Shown in pieces: positions 8,149 through 17,913 of a DNA stretch of 64,000 nucleotides (positions are counted from its first letter, which is position 1; each line of letters starts with the position of its first letter). This DNA comes from an uncultured Clostridia bacterium (GTDB lineage: Bacteria > Bacillota > Clostridia > Peptostreptococcales > Anaerovoracaceae). The stretch is taken from NCBI GenBank assembly GCA_937900415.1, contig CALCEY010000005.1:1-64000 (forward strand), read 5' to 3'. The position numbers and the translations under genes are program-made. Below the pieces are notes generated by a model. The model was not told where the DNA came from and did no database searches. It was given only the letters and a program-made list of their open reading frames with translations.

Positions 8149-9645
8149 TCATACCTTAGCCCACTTCATGCTGCGCTCTACGGCTTCACACCATCTTCCC
8201 AGCCTTTCATCCCGTTCGTTCTGCGGCATGCGAGGTTCATATGTTTTCTTTATTTTAACCTTTTCCCGCAGACTCTCCAGCGATTCCAGATCTCCCATTG
8301 TATAACCGGCAAGACAGGCCGCTCCGAAAGCGCAGGTTTCTTTCTCTTCGGGGACTTCCACCGGTATCCCCAGCATGTCCGCCTGAAACTGTATCAGAAA
8401 CTTGTTTTCCACCATTCCTCCGTCCGCTCTCATCACATGGCTTTCTATACCTGCGTCCTCTTTCATCGCCCTGTAACAGTTGGCAACCTGATATGCCAGC
8501 GATTCCAGCACGGCTCTTACTATATGGGCTTTTGAAGTTCCTGCCGTTATTCCTATTATAGTTCCTCTTGCATACTGTTCCCAATACGGCGTTGCAAGCC
8601 CCGAAAAGGCCGGGACAAAGTATACGTCCCCGCTGTCCTTTACAGAAAGGGCAAGCTGTTCTGTCTGCTGAGGGCTTTCTATAAGGCCGATTCCGTCTTT
8701 CAGCCACGTGACGGCTCCTCCCGCCACATAAGACGCGCCGGAAAGCAGATAATAAGGCTCTCCGTCAAGCATCCAGCAGGTTCTCGTAAAAAGGCCTCTT
8801 TTCGATTTTACCAGTTTTTTGCCTGTCTGAAAGTGCATAAAGCTTCCCGTCCCATACGATGTTTTAAGCACTCCTTCTAAGGCGCAGCCTCCGCCTATCA
8901 TACCGGCCGGACTGTCGGTAATGCCGCCGGCTATCGGAATTTTAATTCCCAAAAAACATTCCGGCCTGGTGTATCCGTAAAAATGATTCGTATCTACAAT
9001 TTCAGGAAGAAGCTTCCTCGGAATTCCGGTCAGTTCAATGAGTTCATCGCTCCACTGAACCGTGTTTATATCCATAAGCATCATGCTTCCGGCACTGCTT
9101 ATATCGGTTTCATGGCTTTCTCCGCCCGTAAGTCTGAAGAAAATCCAGCTGTTTAATGTGCCTGCCATTAACCGGCCTTTTTCTGCCAGTTCCCATGCGC
9201 CTTCCACGTTATCTAAAATCCATCTGAGTTTTGTTGCGCTGTGATATGCGTCAGGCAAAAGACCGCAGATTTCTCTCACTCTTTCACCCTGCTCTTTCTT
9301 ATATTCGTCAGCCAGAGCGGCAGTTCTCCTGTCCTGCCATACTATGGCGTTATATATACATTTTCCGGTTTCTTTATCCCAAATTACGCATGTCTCTCCC
9401 TGATGATCAAGTCCCATCGCTTTTATTTTATGTATATCAGCCCCGGGTGTTTTGGCGATGGCATCAAGAGTGACTTTCAATATGTTTTCCAGCACTTCCT
9501 CCGGGTCGTGCTCTACCCAGCCGGGCTTTGGATATATCTGGCGGTGCGGCCTCGATGCCTTGGCTGCCACATGCCAATTTTCGTCTGCCAGTACGGCAGT
9601 CGTATTTGTTGTTCCCTGATCAATTCCAAGATAATATCCGCCCAT
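8149..9645 (-). CDS. glpK: FGGY-family carbohydrate kinase, glycerol kinase-like
   Basis: 498 residues, the length of glycerol kinase, with strong overall similarity to GlpK (GIDQGTTNTTAVLADEN start, YPKPGWVEHDPEE, YNAIVWQDRRTA, YGTGSFM). It transfers phosphate from ATP to a polyol. Glycerol-contact residues are only partly kept: Glu84, Trp103 and a Tyr near 134 are present, but Escherichia coli Arg83 is replaced by Gly83 (HQGET) and Gln246 by Ser245 (TDSPAG). The substrate may be another small polyol or keto-sugar. It is the first gene of the operon, behind a strong promoter. Confidence 0.8.
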   Translation of the reverse strand: MGGYYLGIDQGTTNTTAVLADENWHVAAKASRPHRQIYPKPGWVEHDPEEVLENILKVTLDAIAKTPGADIHKIKAMGLDHQGETCVIWDKETGKCIYNAIVWQDRRTAALADEYKKEQGERVREICGLLPDAYHSATKLRWILDNVEGAWELAEKGRLMAGTLNSWIFFRLTGGESHETDISSAGSMMLMDINTVQWSDELIELTGIPRKLLPEIVDTNHFYGYTRPECFLGIKIPIAGGITDSPAGMIGGGCALEGVLKTSYGTGSFMHFQTGKKLVKSKRGLFTRTCWMLDGEPYYLLSGASYVAGGAVTWLKDGIGLIESPQQTEQLALSVKDSGDVYFVPAFSGLATPYWEQYARGTIIGITAGTSKAHIVRAVLESLAYQVANCYRAMKEDAGIESHVMRADGGMVENKFLIQFQADMLGIPVEVPEEKETCAFGAACLAGYTMGDLESLESLREKVKIKKTYEPRMPQNERDERLGRWCEAVERSMKWAKV

Positions 9646-9685
9646 GCTTGCTTCCTCGCTTTATCGAGTTAAAATTGTTACAATT

Positions 9686-9714
9686 ATTATAGCATTATGG
9701 GCATTTTCCGTCAA
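9686..9714 (-). promoter_or_regulatory. Sigma-A promoter of the kinase/TRAP operon
   Basis: -35 TTGACG (9709-9714), a 17-base spacer and -10 TATAAT (9686-9691) with an upstream TG (extended -10). It lies about 40 bases before the kinase start. A perfect AATTGT-T-ACAATT palindrome (9673-9685) covers the expected transcription start and is a good operator candidate for the divergent DeoR-type regulator. Confidence 0.85.
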
Positions 9715-9750
9715 TATTTAGTTAATTTTATGTTATCTTTTTGTACATTT

Positions 9751-9776
9751 AACGTCTTATATGTTCATGTTTTGTT
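9751..9776. promoter_or_regulatory. Candidate DeoR/GlpR-type operator between divergent promoters (approximate ends)
   Basis: Between the two promoters, roughly 9750-9790, TATGTTCATG and a downstream TGTTTGAAC form an inverted repeat (GTTCA/TGAAC). TTTGTTAA also occurs twice about 20 bases apart. The first half resembles the TATGTTCG half-site of E. coli GlpR. The assignment to the neighbouring regulator is inference. Confidence 0.35.
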
Positions 9777-9806
9777 AATGTTTGAACTTTGGTTTGTTAA
9801 ATTCAT

Positions 9807-9835
9807 TTGATTTTAACGCTGAATTGGTTTATAAT
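9807..9835 (+). promoter_or_regulatory. Sigma-A promoter of the DeoR-type regulator
   Basis: -35 TTGATT (9807-9812), an exact 17-base spacer and -10 TATAAT (9830-9835), about 70 bases before the start codon of the regulator. Confidence 0.8.
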
Positions 9836-9910
9836 CGTATATATACACGATAATATTTTAATTCATATATTGTTTTAATAAATTAATGCTTACAAAGGGG
9901 AGAAAACATT

Positions 9911-10690
9911 TTGAAATACGCAAGACAAAAAGAATTGATAGAAATTATTCAGAATCAAGGCTACCTCAACGCCGCTGCGGCGGCTGAAGCTTTCGGAGTG
10001 TCCATAGCCACCATAAGGCGCGATCTCAAACAGCTGGAGCACCAGGGACTGCTTGAAAAAAAATACGGCGGAGCTCAGCTCCCTACAGGAGCTCCCGTAG
10101 GCATGCTTCCCTTTGCTCTTCGCCAAAGCCATTTTCATGGCAGCAAAGCAGCCATAGCAGCGGCTGCTTTAAATCATATCCCGGATGGAAGCACGATAGC
10201 GCTCGACGCCGGTTCCACTATTTTTGAGCTTTCTCTGCTGTTAAAGAAAAAAAACAATATGATAATAATATGCAGCGACGTACTCTCCGCCAATGAGCTT
10301 CTCAAAAGCGACAGCAATCAAATATATATGATGGGGGGCTTTTTAACCAAGGACGGCTCCTCCTCGGGAGACTTTGTAGAGAGCTTTATAAATAAGATTA
10401 CCAACATAGATGTCTTCTTATGTTCCTGCGACGGCGCAAATCCCAAATACGGAGTGTCCAATGAACATCAGAATATAAACAATCTGAAAAAGAATTACAT
10501 GAATAAGGCGTTAAAGACCATAGCCCTTATAGATCACAGTAAATTTTCTTCCAACGCTTTTTATAAAATGTGCGACTTCAGTGATTTGGATCTGCTGATA
10601 ACAGATTCTTACACGCCCGATGAAACTCTCAGAGAGCTGCGGGCCGCCGGAGTGGAAATAGAGATCTGTGAAAGCGAAGCCGAAACATGA
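9911..10690 (+). CDS. DeoR/GlpR-family transcriptional regulator
   Basis: 259 residues. The N-terminal DeoR helix-turn-helix spans about residues 5-57, with the recognition helix in GVSIATIRRDLKQLEHQGL. The C-terminal sensor domain contains the family IALDAGSTIFELSLLL phosphosugar-binding segment and later CDGANPKYGVS. Translation begins at a TTG with AAGGGGAG upstream. It diverges from the kinase/TRAP operon and most likely represses it in the absence of a phosphorylated intermediate made by the kinase. Confidence 0.9.
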   Translation: MKYARQKELIEIIQNQGYLNAAAAAEAFGVSIATIRRDLKQLEHQGLLEKKYGGAQLPTGAPVGMLPFALRQSHFHGSKAAIAAAALNHIPDGSTIALDAGSTIFELSLLLKKKNNMIIICSDVLSANELLKSDSNQIYMMGGFLTKDGSSSGDFVESFINKITNIDVFLCSCDGANPKYGVSNEHQNINNLKKNYMNKALKTIALIDHSKFSSNAFYKMCDFSDLDLLITDSYTPDETLRELRAAGVEIEICESEAET

Positions 10691-10814
10691 TTACATGAAG
10701 CGGCATTTCCCGCAAAAAATGTTGCTCAGAGCAGAGACAAGAAATGACGCAAGAAATGGCGCAGTTATAAGGAACTGCGAAACGATAAGGCGCTCATGGT
10801 GAACAACGTAACGA

Positions 10815-10848
10815 ACAAAGCCCGAAGCTTAAAAGCTTCGGGCTTTGT
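10815..10848. terminator. Stem-loop between convergent genes
   Basis: A perfect 16-base inverted repeat, with arms beginning ACAAAGCCCGAAGCTT, lies between the convergent regulator and pyc genes. The stem is very strong but neither side has a long T run, so it may work in both directions with moderate efficiency. Confidence 0.65.
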
Positions 10849-10912
10849 ATACTATATGCGTTATTTACTGCAATTACTCTATATCACAGATAAACAACTT
10901 CTTCCGCTCAGG

Positions 10913-13900
10913 TTATTTCAGCTTGGCGACCATTTCTCCCGCTTTTACCTGCTGACCTTCGGAAACGTAAATCTTTTCTATCGTTCCCTTGGCGGTAGCA
11001 AGAATGTTTGTCTCCATCTTCATCGCTTCGATTACGGCTATAGGCTGTTTTTCTTCTATTTCTTCGCCTTCCTTAACCAGGATCTTTATTATATTTCCGG
11101 GAATGTTGGCTCCGATTTCCAAAGGGTCGTCCTCATTGGCATAGAGCACTGAATTGTAAGAGTTTCCGGTAACGTCATTATCTTTTATCTTGATAATACG
11201 ACGATTTCCGTCCACCTCAAACACCGCCTCCCTGTAGCCTTCGCTATCGACCGGACGTACCTCGTTGAGCTTAACCATTATCAGCTTTCCTTCTCCCAGC
11301 TTTACTTCACAGGTTTCGCCCTCCTGCAAGCTGTGGAAAAAGATATCAGATCCCATATAGCGCAAATTTCCATCTTTTCTTATACTCTTTACGTAATCCT
11401 CAAATACCTTAGGATAGATGGCATAGCTGATGACCTCTCTTTCTGTGCCATCAAGATTAAGCTCTTCCTGCAGATGTTTTCTGATAGCATCAAAATCCTC
11501 CGGAGGCAGTAATTCTCCCGGTCTGCAAGTTATAGGCTCCTTGTCTTTCAAAACTAATTTCTGAAGCTTTTCAGGGAATCCTCCGTAAGGCTGACCCATC
11601 ATTCCCTCAAAATATGAAACTATCGAATCAGGGAAGTCGATACCCTGAGCTTTTTCATATATATTTTCAGGCGTAAGGCCGTTTTGAACCATGAATATAG
11701 CCATATCTCCGACGGCTTTTGAGGAAGGAGTTACTTTGATTATGTCACCCAGCATCTCGTTGACTGCCTTGTACATATCCTTTACTTCCTCGAACTTATG
11801 TCCCAGGCCGAAGCTTTCCACCTGCGGCTTGAGATTGGAATACTGACCTCCCGGAATCTCATATTTATAAATTTCGGCGGTCGAAGTTGCAAGCTCCGAT
11901 TCAAATCCGGCATATACAGGTCTGACGTCTCTCCAGTATTCGGAAATCTTTTGAATCTTATCAGGGTCGATTCCCGTATCTCTGTCTGAGTTCTGAAGCG
12001 CTGCAACCACCGAATTCAAAGCAGGCTGTGATGTCAGTCCGCTCATCGAGTTAAAGGCTGCGTCAACTATATCCACACCTGCCTGTGCTGCCATCAGAAT
12101 TGTGGCAACTCCGTTTCCGGAGGTATCATGAGTATGGAGGTGAATAGGAATTCCTATTTCCTGCTTCAGCGTAGCCACGAGTTTTTCAGCTGCCATAGGC
12201 TTAAGGAGTCCCGACATATCTTTTATTCCGAGGATATGAGCGCCTCTCTTTTCCAGCTCTTTAGCCATATCAACATAATATTTCAAGTTGTATTTCGTCC
12301 TCGACTCGTCGAGAATATCTCCCGTATAGCACAAGCACGCTTCCGCTATCTTGTTTTGATTCAAGGTTTCATCCAGCGCAACGGTCATGCCTTCAATCCA
12401 GTTTAGTGAATCGAATATTCTGAACACGTCTATGCCGCCCTGTGCCGATTCTTTGACAAATTTTCTTATAACGTTGTCGGGATAATTCTTGTATCCTACC
12501 GCATTCGCTCCCCTTATAAGCATTTGGAAGAGCAGGTTCGGCATCTTCGCTCTAAGTGTGTCAAGCCTCTCCCACGGCGATTCCTTGAGGAATCTGTATG
12601 AAGTGTCGAAGGTCGCTCCTCCCCACATTTCTACGGAAAACAGATCTTTTCCGTATACGGCTACAGCAGGCGCAATCTTTTCCATATCAACAGTTCTTAC
12701 TCTTGTAGCCATAAGGGATTGTTGAGCGTCTCTCATCGTTGTGTCTGTGATAAGAAGTTTTTTCTGCTCCTTTACCCACTTTGAAACAGCCTCCGGACCC
12801 TGTTCGTCAAGCAGCTGCTTGCCGCCTCTTAGAGCCTTCAGCTCTTCCTGCTTAAATTTAGGGAATACAGGCACGTTAAACTGCGGTTTCCTGCCCCTCG
12901 TCTCGTTTACAAATTTATTTCCCAGGAATTCTATAACTTTAAGCTGCGTATCCTGTACCTTGCCGATATTCAAAAGCTCCGGCGTGTTGGAGATGAATCC
13001 CGTATCGCACATTCCGCCGGCAAAGGTCTCGTGATTGAGCACGTTGAACAGGAATGGAATGTTGGTCTTTACCCCTTTTATGGTAGTTTCAGAAAGCGCT
13101 CTTATGGCTTTTCTTCTGGCGTCCTCAAATGTTCTGCTGAAGGCGGTTATCTTAACAAGCAAGCTGTCATAGAAAGGCGTAATTTCCGAGCCTTCAAAGC
13201 CGTTGCCTCCGTCAAGACGTATTCCAAAACCGGCCGGACTGTGATAATTTTCAATTATGCCGGTATCAGGCATGAAGTTATTGACAGGGTCTTCTGTGGT
13301 GATTCTGCACTGAATAGCATATCCTGTAACCTTGATGGAATCCTGGTTTGGAATTGCAATTTCAGAAGAATCCAAGCTGTATCCTTCTGCAATCAGAATC
13401 TGGTTCTGAACGATGTCAACTCCCGTAACGATTTCGGAAACGGTGTGCTCCACCTGAATCCTCGGGTTCATCTCTATAAAATAATGGTTTCCGTGTTTGT
13501 CTACCAGAAACTCTACCGTTCCGGCACTCCTGTAATTTACAGCCTTGGCAATTTTCAAGGCGTCGCTGCAAATAGCTTCTCTTTGACTGTCTGTCAGGCA
13601 AAGAGAAGGAGTGAACTCTATTACTTTCTGATGTCTTCTCTGTATGGAACAGTCTCTTTCATACAGATGAACTATATTGCCGTACTTGTCTCCCAATATC
13701 TGCACTTCTATATGCTTAGGATTTTCAAGATATTTTTCTATGAATATGTCGTCGATTCCGAAAGCCTTTTCAGCTTCGCTTCTGGCGCTTCTGAACTGAG
13801 GAAGAAGTTCTTCTTCATTATGTACTATTCTCATTCCCCTTCCGCCGCCTCCGGCCGCTGCTTTGAGCATTACAGGATAGCCGCATTTTTCGGCGAATTC

Positions 13901-14353
13901 AACGGCCTCTTCTTCAGATGCTATGGCCTTCTCAACGCCGGGAATCGTAGGAACTCCTACGGCGTTGGCGACAATCTTAGATTTGATTTTATCTCCGAGC
14001 CTATCCATCATCTCGTGGGTAGGTCCTATAAACTCGATTCCCGCCTTTTCACATGATTCGGCAAATTCAACGTTTTCCGCTAAAAATCCGTATCCCGGAT
14101 GAATGGCGTCTACGCCCTTGGCCTTTGCGAGGGAAATAATCTCGTCTATTCCAAGATACGCTCCTACCGGAGTCTTGCCTTTTCCCACTTGATATGCTTC
14201 GTCTGCTTTGGTTCTGAACAGAGCGTTTTTATCTTCTTCTGAATATATTGCCACGGTTCTTATGCCCAATTCACGACATGCTCTGAACACTCTTATGGCA
14301 ATCTCGCCTCTGTTAGCAACCAATACTCTTTTGAATTTTTTAATTTCTCCCAT
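10913..14353 (-). CDS. pyc: Pyruvate carboxylase
   Basis: 1146 residues, full length for the single-chain enzyme that makes oxaloacetate from pyruvate, bicarbonate and ATP. In order it has a biotin carboxylase domain (RVLVANRGEIAIRVFRA at the start, glycine-rich AAAGGGGRGMRIV near 165, IQVEHTVSE near 300), a carboxyltransferase domain (TDTTMRDAQQSLMATRVRT near 535) and a C-terminal biotin carrier with EAMKMET; Lys1112 is the biotinylation site. It is the last gene of typA-mscS-pyc, 20 bases after mscS. It supplies oxaloacetate for biosynthesis. Confidence 0.97.
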   Translation of the reverse strand: MGEIKKFKRVLVANRGEIAIRVFRACRELGIRTVAIYSEEDKNALFRTKADEAYQVGKGKTPVGAYLGIDEIISLAKAKGVDAIHPGYGFLAENVEFAESCEKAGIEFIGPTHEMMDRLGDKIKSKIVANAVGVPTIPGVEKAIASEEEAVEFAEKCGYPVMLKAAAGGGGRGMRIVHNEEELLPQFRSARSEAEKAFGIDDIFIEKYLENPKHIEVQILGDKYGNIVHLYERDCSIQRRHQKVIEFTPSLCLTDSQREAICSDALKIAKAVNYRSAGTVEFLVDKHGNHYFIEMNPRIQVEHTVSEIVTGVDIVQNQILIAEGYSLDSSEIAIPNQDSIKVTGYAIQCRITTEDPVNNFMPDTGIIENYHSPAGFGIRLDGGNGFEGSEITPFYDSLLVKITAFSRTFEDARRKAIRALSETTIKGVKTNIPFLFNVLNHETFAGGMCDTGFISNTPELLNIGKVQDTQLKVIEFLGNKFVNETRGRKPQFNVPVFPKFKQEELKALRGGKQLLDEQGPEAVSKWVKEQKKLLITDTTMRDAQQSLMATRVRTVDMEKIAPAVAVYGKDLFSVEMWGGATFDTSYRFLKESPWERLDTLRAKMPNLLFQMLIRGANAVGYKNYPDNVIRKFVKESAQGGIDVFRIFDSLNWIEGMTVALDETLNQNKIAEACLCYTGDILDESRTKYNLKYYVDMAKELEKRGAHILGIKDMSGLLKPMAAEKLVATLKQEIGIPIHLHTHDTSGNGVATILMAAQAGVDIVDAAFNSMSGLTSQPALNSVVAALQNSDRDTGIDPDKIQKISEYWRDVRPVYAGFESELATSTAEIYKYEIPGGQYSNLKPQVESFGLGHKFEEVKDMYKAVNEMLGDIIKVTPSSKAVGDMAIFMVQNGLTPENIYEKAQGIDFPDSIVSYFEGMMGQPYGGFPEKLQKLVLKDKEPITCRPGELLPPEDFDAIRKHLQEELNLDGTEREVISYAIYPKVFEDYVKSIRKDGNLRYMGSDIFFHSLQEGETCEVKLGEGKLIMVKLNEVRPVDSEGYREAVFEVDGNRRIIKIKDNDVTGNSYNSVLYANEDDPLEIGANIPGNIIKILVKEGEEIEEKQPIAVIEAMKMETNILATAKGTIEKIYVSEGQQVKAGEMVAKLK

Positions 14354-14373
14354 TCTATACTCTCCATAAAAAA

Positions 14374-15165
14374 TTACTTTATCACGCGTACGTCCATCTG
14401 CGGATATGGTATTGTTATATTTGCTTTGTCAAATGATAATTTTACCTGTTCCTCCAAATAATACTTCACATCGTAATAAACGGAAGTTTCGCACCAGACC
14501 TTAAGCTCCAGCTCTATCGCGCTGTCCTTATGATCTGACACACCGCATACAGGCGGCGGTTCTTTCATTACGTCAGGACATGAATTCGCCGTAGCAAGCA
14601 GGACGTCTTTCGCCTTGGCGATATCAGAGTCATAACTTATTCCGAAAACGCAATCCACTCTCCTGATACTCTCACGGGAGTTGTTTACGATAACGGAGGT
14701 TGTGATGGAGCCGTTTGGAACAGTGATTACCTTATTATCATAGGTTTTAAGCGTAGTAACAAATAAATCTATGCTTTCAACTATTCCGCTGGTTCCCGCC
14801 ACATCTATAACATCGCCTTTCTTGAAAGGCTTGTTAGCCAAAATTATAATTCCTCCGGATATATTGCCGAGACTGTCCTTTAAAGCAAGGGCAATGGCTG
14901 CTCCCCCGGCTCCCAGCACCGTTACAAGGGGCGCTGTAGGTACTCTCAGATGTCCGAGCAATACCACTATGAGCACTATTCCAAGCACAATTTTTATAAC
15001 ATTGAGCACAAACTTATACATGGCTCCGTCAAGGGTAGTCCTGGTGAGCGCTTTTTTTGTAAGCTTCAGAGTAATCTTAATGATTATAAGCCCTGCGATT
15101 ATTATAATCGCACTTCCTATCGCCAGCTCGATATACTGGCCGGCCTTTCCTTCCAGATCAAGCAT
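14374..15165 (-). CDS. Small-conductance mechanosensitive channel (MscS family)
   Basis: 263 residues. Three N-terminal membrane segments lie at about 15-33, 55-75 and 82-105. The third carries the glycine/alanine-rich pore helix (VLGAGGAAIALALKD). The beta domain follows with FKKGDVIDVAGTSGIVESI and VPNGSITTSVI. It is slightly shorter than E. coli MscS (286). It relieves osmotic downshock by opening under membrane tension. Placed between typA and pyc with short gaps, so probably co-transcribed. Confidence 0.92.
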   Translation of the reverse strand: MLDLEGKAGQYIELAIGSAIIIIAGLIIIKITLKLTKKALTRTTLDGAMYKFVLNVIKIVLGIVLIVVLLGHLRVPTAPLVTVLGAGGAAIALALKDSLGNISGGIIILANKPFKKGDVIDVAGTSGIVESIDLFVTTLKTYDNKVITVPNGSITTSVIVNNSRESIRRVDCVFGISYDSDIAKAKDVLLATANSCPDVMKEPPPVCGVSDHKDSAIELELKVWCETSVYYDVKYYLEEQVKLSFDKANITIPYPQMDVRVIK

Positions 15166-15183
15166 ATCTTAATCTCCCGTCTC

Positions 15184-17064
15184 CTACTCGTAAATACGGC
15201 CGCTTCTGCGCCTCTCCAGCTCATTGAGAATCTTCTTGCGCAATCTTATGTCGTCCGGCGTTATCTCAACCAGCTCATCGTCGTTGATGAATTCCAGAGC
15301 CTCTTCAAGGGTAAATGTCCTCGGCGGCGAAAGCTTGATGGCATCGTCTGAGCCTGCGGCACGCATATTGCTGACGCGTTTGGCTTTACACGGGTTTACA
15401 ACCATATCGTCGTTTCTTGAATTCATACCGACTATCATACCCTCGTAAACCTTTGTTCCCGGTTCTACAAACATTTGAACTCTTTCTCCGATGTTAAAGA
15501 GGGCGTACGGCGTACATTCTCCCGCTTCCTGCGCAATAGCAACTCCGTTGACTCTCTGCGGAATGTCTCCTTTATATTCGCCGAAGGAATCGAATCTTCT
15601 CACCATGGTGCCTTCTCCGTGGGTATCGTTGATGAATTCGCTTCTGTATCCAAGAAGACCTCTTGTCGGAACGAGATACTCAAGTCTTGAAAATCCATTT
15701 TCCGATGACATCTGAGTCATGATTCCTTTTCTGATATTAAGCTTATTTATTACTGTTCCTGCATATTCCTCGGGAATGCTGAGAATTACTTCTTCAACAG
15801 GCTCCAGCAATTTTCCGCCTTCACCTTTTCTCATAATGACCTCAGGCTTTGATACTGCAAGCTCATATCCCTCTCTTCTCATATTTTCTATCAGGATAGA
15901 AAGATGCAGCTCGCCTCTTCCCGACACCTTGAAACAATCGGTGGAGTCGGTTTCTTCGACCGTGAGTCCCACATTGACCTCCAGTTCCTTTTTAAGCCGT
16001 TCTCTTATATGTCTGCTGGTCACGAACTTACCGGATTTTCCTGCGAAGGGTGACTTATTTACAAGGAAATTCATAGACAGCGTGGGTTCCTCAATGTGGA
16101 TCATCTCCATAGCATTGGGATTCTGCGAATCGCATATGGTCTCGCCTATGGAAATATCAGAAATTCCTGAAACCACTACTATGTCTCCACACGCAGCTTC
16201 AGGCACCGATACTCTTTTGAGGCCTCTGTATACAAATACCTGATTTATCTTTCTCTGCACTACCGAACCGTCCGCCTTGCATACAGCTACTGTTTGGCCT
16301 TCTTTTATGACGCCTCCCGTCACTCTTCCTATTCCGAGCCTTCCAATATAATCGTCGTAGGCCAGCGTCGAAATCTGAAACTGCAGCGGTTCTTCTCTCA
16401 AATCGGGATACGCTTCGCAGTGCTGTATGATTGTCTCAAACAGCGGGGTGAGGTCAAGTCCTCCATATCCGCCGGGGCTCTTCTTTATCTTTTCCTCGCC
16501 TTCTCCCACAGTCATTCCCTTTATATCCTCCGGTTGGCGCACTGCAACTCCCTGCCGTGCGATTCCGTAAAGGATAGGGAAATCAAGCTGTCTGTCGTTG
16601 GCTTCAAGATCCATAAACAACTCGTAAACCTCGTCCACTACTTCATCTACTCTGGCATCCTTTTTGTCCAGCTTGTTGATGAAAAGAATCGGATTGAGTC
16701 CCTGTTCAAGAGACTTTTTCAATACGAATCTTGTCTGCGGCATAGGTCCTTCGCTGGAATCCACCAGTAATATCACAGTATCCACGGTTTTCATAATTCG
16801 TTCAACTTCCGATGAAAAATCAGCATGTCCCGGAGTATCCACAATATTTATCTTTACATCTCCGTGCATTACGGAACAATTTTTGGAATATATGGTTATT
16901 CCTCTTTCTCTCTCTATATCGTCGCTGTCCATAACGCAGTCGGCCACTTCCTCGTTAGCCCTAAAAACGCCGCTCTGATTGAGAAATGCGTCTACCAGAG
17001 TCGATTTGCCTGCGTCTACATGGGCTATTACAGCGATATTGATAATCTTTTGCTTTGCTTCCAT
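15184..17064 (-). CDS. typA: Ribosome-associated GTPase TypA/BipA
   Basis: 626 residues, close to the family length. Translation-factor GTPase motifs are in order: AHVDAGKSTLVDAF (residues 14-27), VDTPGHADFSSEVER near 75 and NKLDK near 130. The C-terminal TypA-specific half holds the TRGLLGYRSEF segment. It binds the 70S ribosome and helps assembly and stress adaptation. First gene of the typA-mscS-pyc group; 19 bases separate it from mscS. Confidence 0.97.
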   Translation of the reverse strand: MEAKQKIINIAVIAHVDAGKSTLVDAFLNQSGVFRANEEVADCVMDSDDIERERGITIYSKNCSVMHGDVKINIVDTPGHADFSSEVERIMKTVDTVILLVDSSEGPMPQTRFVLKKSLEQGLNPILFINKLDKKDARVDEVVDEVYELFMDLEANDRQLDFPILYGIARQGVAVRQPEDIKGMTVGEGEEKIKKSPGGYGGLDLTPLFETIIQHCEAYPDLREEPLQFQISTLAYDDYIGRLGIGRVTGGVIKEGQTVAVCKADGSVVQRKINQVFVYRGLKRVSVPEAACGDIVVVSGISDISIGETICDSQNPNAMEMIHIEEPTLSMNFLVNKSPFAGKSGKFVTSRHIRERLKKELEVNVGLTVEETDSTDCFKVSGRGELHLSILIENMRREGYELAVSKPEVIMRKGEGGKLLEPVEEVILSIPEEYAGTVINKLNIRKGIMTQMSSENGFSRLEYLVPTRGLLGYRSEFINDTHGEGTMVRRFDSFGEYKGDIPQRVNGVAIAQEAGECTPYALFNIGERVQMFVEPGTKVYEGMIVGMNSRNDDMVVNPCKAKRVSNMRAAGSDDAIKLSPPRTFTLEEALEFINDDELVEITPDDIRLRKKILNELERRRSGRIYE

Positions 17065-17091
17065 ATATATTTATCCTTCTTTCCAGTGTGA

Positions 17092-17912
17092 AAATAACAA
17101 AATTACATAATTGATTCATTTTATCATAATAAGGCGGTAATTTCAATGCTGCATGGCAATTGTTAAAAAACTATTTTATTCTTAACTTAAAAGATTTATT
17201 TCCGTTTTGCGGGATGTAAACGGCAGCTTAATCTTAAAGATTAAATTCTGCTTTTCAGAGACCGTCTAACGCTTCATTGAAAAAGTTTAAGAATGGTTTT
17301 CGCCCGCAGCGCCGTCAATGCAAAAACCCTCCTTACTGCTTCTTGCTATTAAACAAGATTTGCTGCTGCAGGCGGCATAACCGCAGGCACAGCTCAGCCG
17401 CTGTCTTGACTGAAATCAGAAATTATGCGGTCAGAGTTTTGATTTGCAGAACATGAAAAAGCTTCCTCCCGCCGAAGCGAAAGACTTGATTTTATCTGTT
17501 TTACGCAAGTCCAAAAAGTAGAGAAACTCTTCACTTCTGCCTATTTTTGTTGATATACATACCGTAATTTTATTTTCGCTGCGTTTTAAAGCAAATACCC
17601 CTGCAATCCATCACAGGCAAGTAATTTCAAAAAGCTTTGCCTATGTTCATGAACTTTCTTGAATTTTCCCATCGTTATGCGGTTCTCTGTCTCTTAGCCT
17701 TTACGGAAGCACTTTCCATTTTTTATTTTTTTACTTTATGCAATCCAAGCGGCTTCACCCGCCTCCACCGAAAAGCATACACTATCATATGAAATTTTGC
17801 TGTCTGCGGTCTCGGGCGTCTTCCGGACAGTCAGGCTGTAAACCGGCCGCTACAAAGCCGCAGCGCCTTTTCAAGCTATATCAAAAATAAATTAAATACC
17901 CGGAAGTTAATC
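17092..17912. other. Long stretch without a recognisable gene
   Basis: More than 800 bases between the divergent typA and amidase genes. All six frames are broken by stops and I recognise no protein remnant, rRNA, tRNA or riboswitch. Composition is similar to the neighbours. It may be an eroded gene, or it may hold promoters for typA on the minus strand; nothing firm can be assigned. Confidence 0.4.
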
Positions 17913-17913
17913 C

